In this document: positions 1-8,056 of the stretch, in pieces
Layout of the letters: every line of letters begins with the position of its first letter
Position numbering within the stretch: position 1 is the first letter of the stretch
Origin: Janthinobacterium sp. GW458P
GTDB taxonomy: Bacteria > Pseudomonadota > Gammaproteobacteria > Burkholderiales > Burkholderiaceae_D
Length of the DNA stretch: 64,000 bases
Direction: 5' to 3'
Assembly: GCF_002127585.1 (NCBI RefSeq)
Contig: NZ_NEGZ01000005.1
Location: 1,441-65,440 of the forward strand
Notes under the pieces: generated by a model
The model's input: the letters and a program-made list of their open reading frames with translations, nothing else
Databases searched by the model: none
What the model was told of the DNA's origin: nothing
Position numbers and translations under genes: made by a program

Positions 1-148
1 TGACGGCACAGGAAGCACAACGGGACATTAGCCATTACCTGATGCACCGGTATAACTGGATACGGCCACATCAGTTCAACCAGGGACTGGCACCGGCCGT
101 CGCCGAAGAAAAACTTAACGTAGTGTCCGGGATGGGTTGACCACTACA
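1..148 (+). mobile_element. IS3-family insertion sequence, right end with OrfB C-terminus
   Basis: The frame open from base 3 to the TGA at 138-140 translates to the end of an IS3-family OrfB (DDE integrase) transposase. It contains RYNWIRPHQFNQGLAPAVAEE, the hallmark tail of these proteins after the catalytic glutamate. The rest of the element lies left of the window. The stop codon sits inside TTGACCACTACA (about 137-148), which resembles a terminal inverted repeat, so the element probably ends near 148. That end point is inferred because the left inverted repeat cannot be seen. The element abuts the AT-rich defence cassette and is probably linked to its arrival. Confidence 0.75.
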
Positions 149-503
149 GATCCCGGCGAAAGTTTCTTCGCGAAAAACATGCGCGAAGCGCGCAGATACG
201 AGCAACTGTATCTAGAACTTCAGTATAGGATTAAGTCACGGGAGATCGTGGGGGACGACAAGGAAACCTAACGCGCCCGGCGCTCGCTTGCTTTTTAACC
301 CTCAACTCAAATGCCGTCGGTGGAAATACTTTGTAATCAATTTGGTCGCTAACGAGTGACCGGAAGAAATTGCGTTTCTAGTGATAAGTTGTTACAAAGT
401 GTGAATATTTGTCGCCTGGAAATAGGCTATGCTAAACACTATTTTTTTGTTGATATTATATCAATAAATTCTCATTGGAAGTATTCATCAGAAAGCGGCA
501 CCT
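149..503. other. AT-rich leader between the IS end and the ATPase gene
   Basis: About 355 bases with no convincing full gene. A short frame at 179-271 (ATG to TAA, 30 residues, containing REARRYEQLYLELQYR) stays open upstream to the IS end. It reads like the helical C-terminus of a gene cut by the insertion sequence, but it is too short to identify. Bases 300-500 become strongly AT-rich and hold the dyad at 450-464. A 73-residue frame at 356-577 overlaps the ATPase start and shows no family features, so it was not annotated as a gene. Confidence 0.4.
450..464. promoter_or_regulatory. Perfect dyad TTGATAT-T-ATATCAA upstream of the ATPase operon
   Basis: A perfect inverted repeat with 7-bp arms around a central T lies 39 bases before the GTG start of the ATPase gene, where a promoter or operator is expected. 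It contains TGATATTAT, which recurs on both strands inside the 13-bp dyad at 5844-5876 between the methyltransferase and HTH genes. The shared core suggests that one DNA-binding protein, most simply the HTH protein at 5880-6251, acts at both ends of the cassette. This is inference from sequence identity only. Confidence 0.5.
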
Positions 504-2627
504 GTGCAGAACGACCTTCGATTTCCGGTAATACATCATTTTGCCGTGTCAAATTACCAACTCTACCCTGGAGATAGCGGTCAGGGTTTTTCCTACGACG
601 TAAAGTCTGGCGTAAATATAGTTGTCGGCGTCAACGGCTTAGGGAAAACAACATTATTGAATTTGTTGCTTAAGCTCATAGCTGGGCCAAGCCAAATTCA
701 AGCTGCCGCTGGGCTTGGTATGGGGAGTCGGGAAGAGGGCCGATCTGTTGCGCGTTTCTTTTCTGCGCGTGTTAAGGATGCAGCCGCTACCGCGACTGCG
801 ACTGCAACTTTAGGGTTTGGTGATCGAACTCTCACCGTAACAAGAAAACTTACGAATCTCGAAATAACTTACTTAAAAATTGACGGAATAGAATCGTCTG
901 AAGTTAACGCTGAAGCTTATGAAAACCGTTTTAAAAGCGGTGTTCTGCAATTATCTGGCCTTCAGCAATTTTACGATTATCTCTTGTTAGTTCATTTTAT
1001 ATTTTTCTTCCTTGAAGATCGACAAGCACTGGTTTGGGATGAAGATGCGCAGGCGGAAGTCTTACGTGTCTTGTACTACAATCCAACCTCTCAGATTACC
1101 TATAGAGATTTATATAATAAAATTGCGCAATTTGATTCTGAAATTCGAAATACTCAGGCGGTATTAAGCCGTCATGAAAAGAAAATTCAAATCGAGTTGC
1201 TGAAGCGTGCTGATGATACTTCTGCCCGTGAGCTAAAGTCTCTACATAAGACCCTGGTCTCCTTAAAAGATTCTATGTCGGTCTTGGAGGAGAAAACTGA
1301 TGCACTAAATAATAATCGAATAGCATATCGCGATCAAGTTGAAGCTTTGCGAGTCGAGAGAGAAACAAAAGTAAGCAAAGCACGTTCAATGCATGAAGAG
1401 TATCTGAGGACAGAGTTTGCAGCAGCTGAACATGAGGCTTTGTATGCGGTTGCATCCGTGATTAGTGAACGAGGTTGTATTTTCTGTGGATCACATACAG
1501 ACCGGGCGCGAGCAGCGGTCCAGCAAAAACTGGATGTTCACCATTGCCCGCTGTGTGATGCCGGTCCGAGCGAACGAGAACACCCGCATGATCACCAGAG
1601 TAACGATAAGTTGGAACTACTGGCCGCAGCTCAGGTTTTTGAGGTCCAGGCAGAGGATAGTGCAGAGCAAATTTCCAGAGTGGATGCACTAATTCAAAAA
1701 GTTTCGGATCAATATCAAACATCAATGGGCAAGTTGATAGAACAGCGCAAGCAGCACCAAGAGGTTCAGCTGCAAATAAAAATATTGGAGAGCGGCCTTC
1801 CAAAAGATGCTGATGAAATAAAAGATCTACAAGAAAAATTGCTTGGCTTTAGGGATTTACTTGATTATTCTAAGCAAGAGAAGGCGGAGGCGGAGGCGGC
1901 CTTGGCGTCCATTGTTGATCCTGGTGAGGCCATCGTTGCTGACATGGCTGGCGCGATCATAAGGCGCTTCAAAGAATACATTACCGGATTCATGGCCGAG
2001 ACTTGTACGCTTCAGTACGATGTTCGCGAAAAGAAGATCGGTCAAGGGCCCTCGACTGTTAAGTTCCGCTTCCCGGGCTTTTCGGTTCGCCTGACCTCTG
2101 GCGTGTTCAAAGATGAGGCGGCGAATCGCCTCTCTTCAAATGATGTTTCTGAATCTCAGCGCGAATTTATAGACTTGGCATTTCGTATGAGTCTTATCGC
2201 GGAAATTACTACTAGAAGCGCTGCGATGATGGTTGTGGAGACCCCGGAGGCGAGCTTGGATTCTGTTTTTGTTCCACGCGCTGGTACGATGATTAGACAA
2301 TTTCTTCAAGTAGCTGAAAATTCATCGAATTTCTTAATTGCTAGTACCAACTTGAATCGCGAGGCGATGATACCTGCGTTGTTCGGGGTGATTCCAGAAA
2401 CGGAAGCCTTACAGTATGCGAAGGAGAATAATCGAACCGAGTTCGAGGCAAGGGCAATCCAATCGGTACCTTCAGAAGAACGAACGACCCGTATGATAAA
2501 TTTGTTGGAAATTGCCGCAAAAAATGCTGCATTGATTAAATATGAGGAAGAATACAAAGAAGAATTCCACAAAGCTGTCTTCCCATCTTGGGAAAAATTC
2601 GATGTGGTACTGGAGTCAGTGAAATGA
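504..2627 (+). CDS. SMC/Rad50-like ABC ATPase with zinc ribbon, ABC-3C-type defence component
   Basis: A 707-residue ABC ATPase of SMC/Rad50 build. Walker A is GVNGLGKT (residues 42-49). Residues about 215-480 are largely charged, heptad-rich coiled coil. A paired CIFC (325-328) and CPLC (348-351) near its middle form a complete zinc ribbon, unlike the single CxxC of a Rad50 hook. The signature-like VSESQREFIDLAFRM and Walker-B/D-loop ETPEASLD (about 578-585) follow near the C-terminus. The ETPEASLD form, with Glu in place of the usual Asp, resembles ATPases of ABC three-component conflict systems more than genuine Rad50 or SMC. The start is GTG at 504, since the beta strands before Walker A need these residues; the Shine-Dalgarno is weak. 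The next gene overlaps by four bases (ATGA), implying coupled translation. The gene is AT-richer than the chromosome further right. Probable role: nucleotide-driven sensor or motor of a defence complex. Confidence 0.8.
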   Translation: MQNDLRFPVIHHFAVSNYQLYPGDSGQGFSYDVKSGVNIVVGVNGLGKTTLLNLLLKLIAGPSQIQAAAGLGMGSREEGRSVARFFSARVKDAAATATATATLGFGDRTLTVTRKLTNLEITYLKIDGIESSEVNAEAYENRFKSGVLQLSGLQQFYDYLLLVHFIFFFLEDRQALVWDEDAQAEVLRVLYYNPTSQITYRDLYNKIAQFDSEIRNTQAVLSRHEKKIQIELLKRADDTSARELKSLHKTLVSLKDSMSVLEEKTDALNNNRIAYRDQVEALRVERETKVSKARSMHEEYLRTEFAAAEHEALYAVASVISERGCIFCGSHTDRARAAVQQKLDVHHCPLCDAGPSEREHPHDHQSNDKLELLAAAQVFEVQAEDSAEQISRVDALIQKVSDQYQTSMGKLIEQRKQHQEVQLQIKILESGLPKDADEIKDLQEKLLGFRDLLDYSKQEKAEAEAALASIVDPGEAIVADMAGAIIRRFKEYITGFMAETCTLQYDVREKKIGQGPSTVKFRFPGFSVRLTSGVFKDEAANRLSSNDVSESQREFIDLAFRMSLIAEITTRSAAMMVVETPEASLDSVFVPRAGTMIRQFLQVAENSSNFLIASTNLNREAMIPALFGVIPETEALQYAKENNRTEFEARAIQSVPSEERTTRMINLLEIAAKNAALIKYEEEYKEEFHKAVFPSWEKFDVVLESVK

Positions 2628-3385
2628 CATCTCCTCTTCCAAGTTTCATCCGACGCTATTGGATTTTACTGGTATTGCGCGCGACGTGCCTTTCCGGATC
2701 AGGCACCGTTTCATCAGATTTTTTTCACCGGCTTGTTTATTATGTGAATGCGCTATTACCTACCGTAGGATTGCCTGCAGAAACTGCGCGCGTCATGAAA
2801 GCTAGCTACGGCCCTTTTTTTCCAGAATATCAGTGGGAACTGGACCGGCTCGTTGGTGCTAACTTGGTCGAGGTCGCAGATTTGGCTTGGATTTCTACCG
2901 ACCAGCGTTTTTTTGGAAAGTACCGAATTACACAAGCCGGCCGGACATTAGCAGAAAAATTATCTCAAGGCACGACTGGATTGGCGGACATCGAACGTGC
3001 GATATCAGAAATGGTGAGCGCTTTTCTTTCGACCCCTGGAGCCCTTTCTACGCTCGCCGCAAAATTGGATGCCAACTTCGGTCAAGACACCGTACGCGAT
3101 GGTGAAATAATCGACTTCGGCGAATGGACCAAGGAGAATCATTCACGTGATGCTGCAGAATTTCTTTTTCAAACCTGGCTCTCCAAAATTATTCCTATAT
3201 CTGGCGCGCCGGCTTCTTCGACTGCAATTCCGTCCAGCCCTACACAAGAATCGTCGCCCACCGGGAGATCACCTTATCGTGTTAATTGGTCGGCAGATGC
3301 GCAGCACTCAAGATCTTTCCATCTCTATGCCCACTACCTAGTCCATCGGCTTGTTCAGCAAGCGAAAAGCACGGTCGGGGTATAG
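2624..3385 (+). CDS. Winged-helix middle component of the ATPase-nuclease operon
   Basis: A 253-residue protein whose ATG lies in the ATGA overlap with the ATPase stop. Residues about 66-115 (PEYQWELDRLVGANLVEV, then YRITQAGRTLAEKL) have the pattern of a winged helix-turn-helix: a recognition helix, a hydrophobic strand and a tyrosine-rich wing. The N-terminus is helical and hydrophobic, and the C-terminal 60 residues hold a Ser/Pro-rich linker. No catalytic motif is visible. Size, fold and position between an ABC ATPase and a nuclease match the middle component of ABC three-component systems, where such proteins are thought to bridge ATPase and effector. The family assignment is inferred from pattern and context. 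Confidence 0.65.
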   Translation: MTSPLPSFIRRYWILLVLRATCLSGSGTVSSDFFHRLVYYVNALLPTVGLPAETARVMKASYGPFFPEYQWELDRLVGANLVEVADLAWISTDQRFFGKYRITQAGRTLAEKLSQGTTGLADIERAISEMVSAFLSTPGALSTLAAKLDANFGQDTVRDGEIIDFGEWTKENHSRDAAEFLFQTWLSKIIPISGAPASSTAIPSSPTQESSPTGRSPYRVNWSADAQHSRSFHLYAHYLVHRLVQQAKSTVGV

Positions 3386-3387
3386 CT

Positions 3388-4509
3388 ATGAGTTCAACTA
3401 CCAGTTTTGGCGCTGCTAACGCAAGCGACTTGGCCGCATCAATTGATATTTTGCCGACTGCCGGCATCGGTCCTGCTTTTAGCTTCGAACGGGCCGCAGG
3501 TAAGTCGATAGATCAAGTTCGACATGCGTGCAAGGACACGAGCTTGCCATTGCCAACGGCAACGTGCGTGACGTATGTTTTTTGTAGTGACTTGGAGAGG
3601 GCTTCAACGGAAAGCGATTTCGACCCGATTAATCTTGTTTGGACGACTGACACGTCTGTTCGATTGGGTGACATAGAGAACAGAATTGTACTGATCAGTC
3701 GCAATGGCGGCGCCGGTTGTCGTTCGAAGAACGTCTTTGTCAAGATGAGTGATCATGCAAATGCTTTGGCAAAAATGGGATTCGGAGCCTCTTCTGCATT
3801 GATTTTTCAGCTTCACAGTTCTGTAGTAACTCTATATCACGATGGCATCATAGGAAACGTGAACGAGGAACGAGCATTTGGGACAGTTTCTCAGTTGTTG
3901 ATCGGGGATGCACTTGAGAAAGCTCTCGATTATTTTGATGACACATGGTTGAACGCACAGTTGGGGCATGCAATGGTCTGGGCAAAAAATGAAGACTATA
4001 CCCATGTTCCTGCAGAGAACACGGAAAAGCTAATACAGAATCAGCTCCAATTGGCGTTAAGCATAGCAGACATGGGAAGTTTGGTTATGCACGAGATACT
4101 AAACCCTGACGGACGTGCCGATTTGCTTTTGAAATCTGAGACCCCTGCAGGCACGCACTCGGTAGTTCTGGAGCTGAAAGTTTTGCGGTCATTCAGCTTC
4201 CCTAAAACGAGGAAAGATGGAAAAGTATCCCCTGTCTCTGATGCAACGAACGAGGCGAGCGCCCTTGAAGTCGTAAAGCAAGCCTATGCCTATCGCAAGC
4301 AATTTACGGCATATCGCGCTTGCGCACGTTTATATGATATGCGCAAGTCGCATGCCGATACAAAAATCAAAGTAAAGTCTAAAGAGCTTGCTGATAAATT
4401 ATCAGTGGAACTCTGGGTTAGTGAGATTCACCGCACGGTGCAAGACAAACGTAATGCTAAGGTTGCCAAGGAATTGGCTTCCTCAAGTACAATTAATTCC
4501 GGCAAATAG
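3388..4509 (+). CDS. PD-(D/E)XK nuclease-domain protein, probable effector
   Basis: A 373-residue protein starting two bases after the stop of the winged-helix gene. The C-terminal half carries a PD-(D/E)XK core: a helix with Glu213, then GRAD (Asp245), LELK (Glu262 and Lys264) and a QAYAY helix (Gln298, Tyr302), in the order and spacing usual for restriction-type nucleases. The N-terminal 200 residues are not recognised and may contact the ATPase or sense the target. As the third gene of the operon it fits the effector position of an ABC-3C-like system and would cleave DNA, by inference. Its last 17 bases overlap the convergent methyltransferase gene. Upstream in-frame starts such as 3286 would overlap the preceding gene, so the ATG at 3388 was preferred. 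Confidence 0.7.
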   Translation: MSSTTSFGAANASDLAASIDILPTAGIGPAFSFERAAGKSIDQVRHACKDTSLPLPTATCVTYVFCSDLERASTESDFDPINLVWTTDTSVRLGDIENRIVLISRNGGAGCRSKNVFVKMSDHANALAKMGFGASSALIFQLHSSVVTLYHDGIIGNVNEERAFGTVSQLLIGDALEKALDYFDDTWLNAQLGHAMVWAKNEDYTHVPAENTEKLIQNQLQLALSIADMGSLVMHEILNPDGRADLLLKSETPAGTHSVVLELKVLRSFSFPKTRKDGKVSPVSDATNEASALEVVKQAYAYRKQFTAYRACARLYDMRKSHADTKIKVKSKELADKLSVELWVSEIHRTVQDKRNAKVAKELASSSTINSGK

Positions 4510-5815
4510 TGACTAGAGATTCAGGCAGGTTGAGTGTGCCGCCTTGCTGCGCGCTCGACCGCATTGAACGTACCTTGTGTTGTGCGATTACCTGTAATCC
4601 GTGTGCCGGAGCAAGTTCTTCCAAAATTTTTGGTACAGGGAGGTGCACACCTAAATATTGAGAATCGCCGACTACCAGTTCGATTCTACCGGCTTCACTA
4701 AGACGGGTACCAATTTCGCTCACGATACCTATAAGGTCGGCGAAATATGCTCCGATCATTTCAGGAATTCGCCCATCCCAGAGTTCCCCTCGTTTCGCGG
4801 ATAATTGCTGATAAACATCTGCCAAGGTCTGTGAATTCAGGTTGAAAGTTAAATCTCTTCTAATCTGAACATGAGAACGGAGTGTTTGCTCGCGTAGAGA
4901 ACGGTTTCCTTGCGAAGAGTCCAAGTAGCCAAGCATCCACAACTCGACGTTATAGACGTCGGTATAATCGAATGAGTTCGGATAGGGCGGTGAAAAAAGA
5001 GCGAGGTCGACGCCGGCGTCAACATGACCTATCTGTTCGCGAGAATCACCGCGGAGCAGTTTGTATTCAGTAATTTTTTTTCGAGCGGTTAATGGTGCGT
5101 CTTCAATTATTTTCGAGAAGGCGTCCTCGAACAAGGTGTCGACGTCGGGTATGGCACGTTGTTGCCAGCCCTTCCGATATCTACGGCCTTTACCGTTGAC
5201 TACTGCGTTGCTAGCAGGGATGAGTACCGATCCCAATGCCACACGTGCGAGACGCTGAACGCTTGGGTCTTCTAGTTCATCGATAGCAGCGCGATAGCTA
5301 AGTACTTGCTCAGCTACGGCATGATTAAAGATCCAGCGCTCTTTGACGCCTGGCTCAATAAATGTTGGAGGAAGGAAATAGTTGCCTAATAAGTCGGGGC
5401 CACGGAGAGCTCTAGCTCTACGAATAAGTGAACGCTTGGCATGAAGTAAGCGGGCGGCATCAAGCACAGAAAGCTTGGCCTCGGTAAGATCCGCCAAAAA
5501 AGGGTTTACTTCAATTGCTGTTGGTATGATCCCAAAAAACTGGGAAGTCAGCGCAGTTGTGCCTGATCCTGAAAATGGGTCAAGGATATTTGTGGGAGCA
5601 TTTGGTTGACGTTTGATTACTCCTTCGACAAACGACGGAGAAAATGCTTCTTTGAAATGGAACCATCGCTGGAATCCCACTGCAGCGGTCCCTTGGTTGG
5701 TCGTTGGGGCAGGCGAAAGCCATCCGGCTAGCCAGGAGTTGACCCCCTCTCCAGCCAAGGCTTCATGCGTCGGTCCATTGCTGCTACGATCCATTGAATC
5801 TCTCGTTGTTGTCAT
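4493..5815 (-). CDS. DNA methyltransferase (SPPY type, N4-cytosine or N6-adenine)
   Basis: A 440-residue SAM-dependent DNA methyltransferase. The AdoMet-binding motif is DPFSGSGT (residues 79-86) and the catalytic motif is SPPYPNSFDY (275-284). The order is binding motif first and catalytic motif last, with about 190 residues between them that could hold target recognition. SPPY followed by FDY is common in N4-cytosine-type enzymes, but the base modified cannot be decided from sequence. The gene lies tail-to-tail with the nuclease gene (17-bp overlap) and head-to-head with a small HTH gene over a 64-bp gap filled by a perfect dyad. Probable role: marks host DNA so that the ATPase-nuclease module spares it. 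It shares the AT-rich composition of the island. Confidence 0.85.
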   Translation of the reverse strand: MTTTRDSMDRSSNGPTHEALAGEGVNSWLAGWLSPAPTTNQGTAAVGFQRWFHFKEAFSPSFVEGVIKRQPNAPTNILDPFSGSGTTALTSQFFGIIPTAIEVNPFLADLTEAKLSVLDAARLLHAKRSLIRRARALRGPDLLGNYFLPPTFIEPGVKERWIFNHAVAEQVLSYRAAIDELEDPSVQRLARVALGSVLIPASNAVVNGKGRRYRKGWQQRAIPDVDTLFEDAFSKIIEDAPLTARKKITEYKLLRGDSREQIGHVDAGVDLALFSPPYPNSFDYTDVYNVELWMLGYLDSSQGNRSLREQTLRSHVQIRRDLTFNLNSQTLADVYQQLSAKRGELWDGRIPEMIGAYFADLIGIVSEIGTRLSEAGRIELVVGDSQYLGVHLPVPKILEELAPAHGLQVIAQHKVRSMRSSAQQGGTLNLPESLVTICRN

Positions 5816-5843
5816 AGACTTTAGAAATCTTCAGTCATTATCT

Positions 5844-5876
5844 ATCATAATATCATGAATTTGATGATATTATGAT
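5844..5876. promoter_or_regulatory. 13-bp perfect dyad operator between methyltransferase and controller
   Basis: ATCATAATATCAT (5844-5856), a 7-base spacer and ATGATATTATGAT (5864-5876) form a perfect inverted repeat. It fills most of the 64-bp divergent gap and ends three bases before the HTH gene start. The arrangement resembles the C-boxes of controller-regulated restriction-modification systems. The core TGATATTAT also occurs upstream of the ATPase gene at 451-459. A protein bound here would be expected to repress or switch both divergent promoters. Confidence 0.65.
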
Positions 5877-5879
5877 GAA

Positions 5880-6251
5880 ATGTCGAGGCCATCAAAAAAT
5901 AGATCATTAATGCGAGAAATGTGCGCGCGGCTGTCTGCTATGCTGGATTCGACTCGAATTTCGGATTCTGAGATTAGCCGTTTGCTAGGCTACGCGAATC
6001 CTGCAACCTTGGCTCGCATGCGACGTGGAGAGGCTTTTTTGGATTCAGAACGATTGGCGACTCTAGGACAGCTCAAAATATTTGCGGGGGCCTGTCCGAA
6101 TCTTCATTGGGTACTAACTGGTCAGGGAACTCCACTTTTGGGACACATCAAAGACAAGCATATTGACGCAACAGAAACATTGATACGAAAAGCTACTGAA
6201 GAGTCAAATTTGGTTATCGGTCAGCAAACACCATCTATTGTGGCATCTTGA
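5880..6251 (+). CDS. Small helix-turn-helix protein, probable controller of the cassette
   Basis: A 123-residue basic protein. Residues about 25-75 (ISDSEISRLLGYANPATLARM, then the RGEAFLDSERLATLGQL helix) have the five-helix XRE/lambda-repressor pattern with a GY turn before the recognition helix. The following hydrophobic stretch LHWVLTGQGTP is common in phage-type XRE regulators. The gene is divergent from the methyltransferase, and its start abuts the 13-bp dyad, which leaves little room for a ribosome binding site and suggests weak or leaderless translation. It probably regulates the methyltransferase and perhaps the ATPase operon, as controller proteins do. No enzymatic motif is visible. 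Confidence 0.65.
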   Translation: MSRPSKNRSLMREMCARLSAMLDSTRISDSEISRLLGYANPATLARMRRGEAFLDSERLATLGQLKIFAGACPNLHWVLTGQGTPLLGHIKDKHIDATETLIRKATEESNLVIGQQTPSIVAS

Positions 6252-7115
6252 CCAAGTCACCGCATCCGAAGCAATCAATGACTGTTCTTGATTGCATACT
6301 GTAAAAATCGTCTGGGGTCGATTTTCTCAGGCGTCATGCCGACTGCATATAACGAGTAGCGCGGAAATATCATATATCTTGCGTAGAGGGCAACGCTAGG
6401 CGCGAGGCTCTCTTGCCCCCTGAGACATCCACAAAAAAGACGACACATGAAACATCGATCAGGTTGGCCAAGCCATACTCATATGAGGTTCGCTCGTAAC
6501 CAGCGCCATTCAAGAATATATTAAAATAAGTCAACGACAAGATGCCCGATCTAGCGGCCATTCAAGAACGCTGCTGGACGAAAAAAACTGGACGAGAATC
6601 GTAAATCCTTGATTCCAAACAGCCACGATTCAAGATTCTATTCCGACGTAACAGCCCGCCGGCACCATGGAGGACGGCTCACCTTGCAGCAAAGCACAGG
6701 CATTGTACCCCTCGAGATAGGCCGGTGCGGCAGATGCATGCCGCCACGCCAGCCTTCAACCGTGCAACTCATGCAAGAGTGCCGTTGCGGCACATCTATA
6801 GACGACGGCATACCGATACAGTATAGCAATGCGCAATGCCATCGGATAAGCCAGCACTCCCTGCATGCCGCTTCCATGCGCTGGCGCCTGTCGATGCTAC
6901 TGCCCCCCCTCCTCGCCGCCGCGCCGGTATTACGCCGCCGACATGCAGTTTCGGGCAAGGCAACATGCAGTTCAGTCCCCATTTTGCGCAGTTCATCGCA
7001 TTTCCATTCACGCCCCCGCGCCGCTTTGCTATCTTGCCATCGACAGCACGGCAGCCGCGGCGCGGCAGCCGGCTTATTTCCTGTTCCAAACTAAAACAAT
7101 CATAGAGGAAACACC
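6252..7115. other. Right border of the island; no supported gene
   Basis: An 860-base stretch with no convincing gene. Bases 6252-6600 keep the mixed, AT-rich composition of the island; a 63-codon frame on the minus strand (6370-6561) has no recognisable features. From about 6650 the sequence becomes GC-rich like the rest of the chromosome, and the many overlapping frames there are by-products of high GC. No tRNA, integrase or clear direct repeat marks the junction. The run into the next gene ends with a good Shine-Dalgarno, GAGGAAACACC, before 7116. Confidence 0.5.
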
Positions 7116-7985
7116 ATGCGTACCTTGCTGGCCCTGTGCTGTGCCCTTGCCCTTGGCGGTTGCGCCATCGTCATCAACCCCGGCGATGGCGAAGTACGCC
7201 ATGCCGACTCGGGTGGCAGTGCCATCCAGGGCAACGAGCAAGTGAGCCGCGACGTGCGCCAGGTCAGCAACGTCGACACACTCGACATCGACAGCATGAA
7301 GCGCATCGATATCAAGATCGACGTGCGCGTCGGACCGGCAAGCTCGCTGGTGATCGAGGCGGACAGCAATCTGCAACCACTGATCCATAGCGACGTGAGC
7401 GGCAATACACTGCGTATCTGGAGTGACAGCAACATTCGTAGCGGCAATGGCATCCATGTCATCTACACGACGCCGCGCTTGAGCAAGATCAATATCTCAG
7501 GCTCGGGCCGCCTGGTGGCCAGCGGTTTCAACGGCCAGGACTTCAGCCTGGTGCAGCGCGGCTCGATGAAGAGCGAGCTGTCCGGCAAGGTGGGCCGCCT
7601 TGACGTGGCCAACAACGGTTCGGGCAGCATCAACGCGGCCGCCCTCGCCAGCGGCAATACGGACGCCGTGCAGAACGGCTCGGGCCGCATCCAGCTGGGC
7701 GATGTGCGCGGCGAACGCATCAACGTGGCCGTCAACGGCTCCGGCAACATCAGCGCCAGCGGCGCCGTGCAGCGCCTCGACACCAACGTCAACGGCTCGG
7801 GCGACATCAACCTGGCGGCGCTGAGCAGCGACGTGGCCTACCTGGCGAGCAACGGTTCCGGCGACATCGATGTCACCGTGCAGAGCGAAGTCAACGCCCG
7901 CACCAGCGGCTCGGGCCGCATCACCGTGCATGGCGATCCGCTCCGCCGCACCTTGTCGGGCAAGCGCGTCAGCATCGTGCGCTAA
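7116..7985 (+). CDS. GIN-domain (DUF2807) lipoprotein
   Basis: A 289-residue secreted protein. The N-terminus MRTLLALCCALALGGC has a lipobox (LGGC, Cys16), so it should be a lipoprotein. The body is a head-GIN (DUF2807) beta-helix: an auto-transporter-like repeat in which NGSG or SGSG recurs about every 18-22 residues (NNGSGSIN, QNGSGRIQ, VNGSGNIS, VNGSGDIN, SNGSGDID, TSGSGRIT). Such proteins are widespread in Proteobacteria and Bacteroidetes, but their function is not established. A strong ribosome binding site (GAGGAAA) precedes the ATG. It stands alone, just inside the GC-rich backbone. Confidence 0.85.
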   Translation: MRTLLALCCALALGGCAIVINPGDGEVRHADSGGSAIQGNEQVSRDVRQVSNVDTLDIDSMKRIDIKIDVRVGPASSLVIEADSNLQPLIHSDVSGNTLRIWSDSNIRSGNGIHVIYTTPRLSKINISGSGRLVASGFNGQDFSLVQRGSMKSELSGKVGRLDVANNGSGSINAAALASGNTDAVQNGSGRIQLGDVRGERINVAVNGSGNISASGAVQRLDTNVNGSGDINLAALSSDVAYLASNGSGDIDVTVQSEVNARTSGSGRITVHGDPLRRTLSGKRVSIVR

Positions 7986-8056
7986 ACACCGCCCTGGCGA
8001 GACACGGGGGCCGGCTTGCTATACTGTCGGCTCCTCACCCGCTCGTCTGAAATCCC

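Noticed and set aside
356-577. 73-codon frame overlapping the start of the ABC ATPase gene
   Set aside because: No ribosome site, no motifs, and it overlaps a well-supported gene.
504-2627. Reading the ATPase as a housekeeping Rad50/SbcC or RecN
   Set aside because: No SbcD/Mre11 neighbour, two CxxC pairs rather than one, an ETPEASLD Walker-B region and coupling to winged-helix and nuclease genes.
4493-6251. Reading the methyltransferase and HTH gene as a stand-alone type II restriction-modification system
   Set aside because: No separate type II endonuclease lies beside them; the only nuclease-like gene belongs to the ATPase operon. This reading stays possible if the PD-(D/E)XK protein is in fact the cognate type II enzyme.
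6638-7094. Several overlapping frames on both strands before the GIN lipoprotein
   Set aside because: Arg/Cys/Pro-rich translations typical of non-coding GC-rich DNA; none has a ribosome site or family features.
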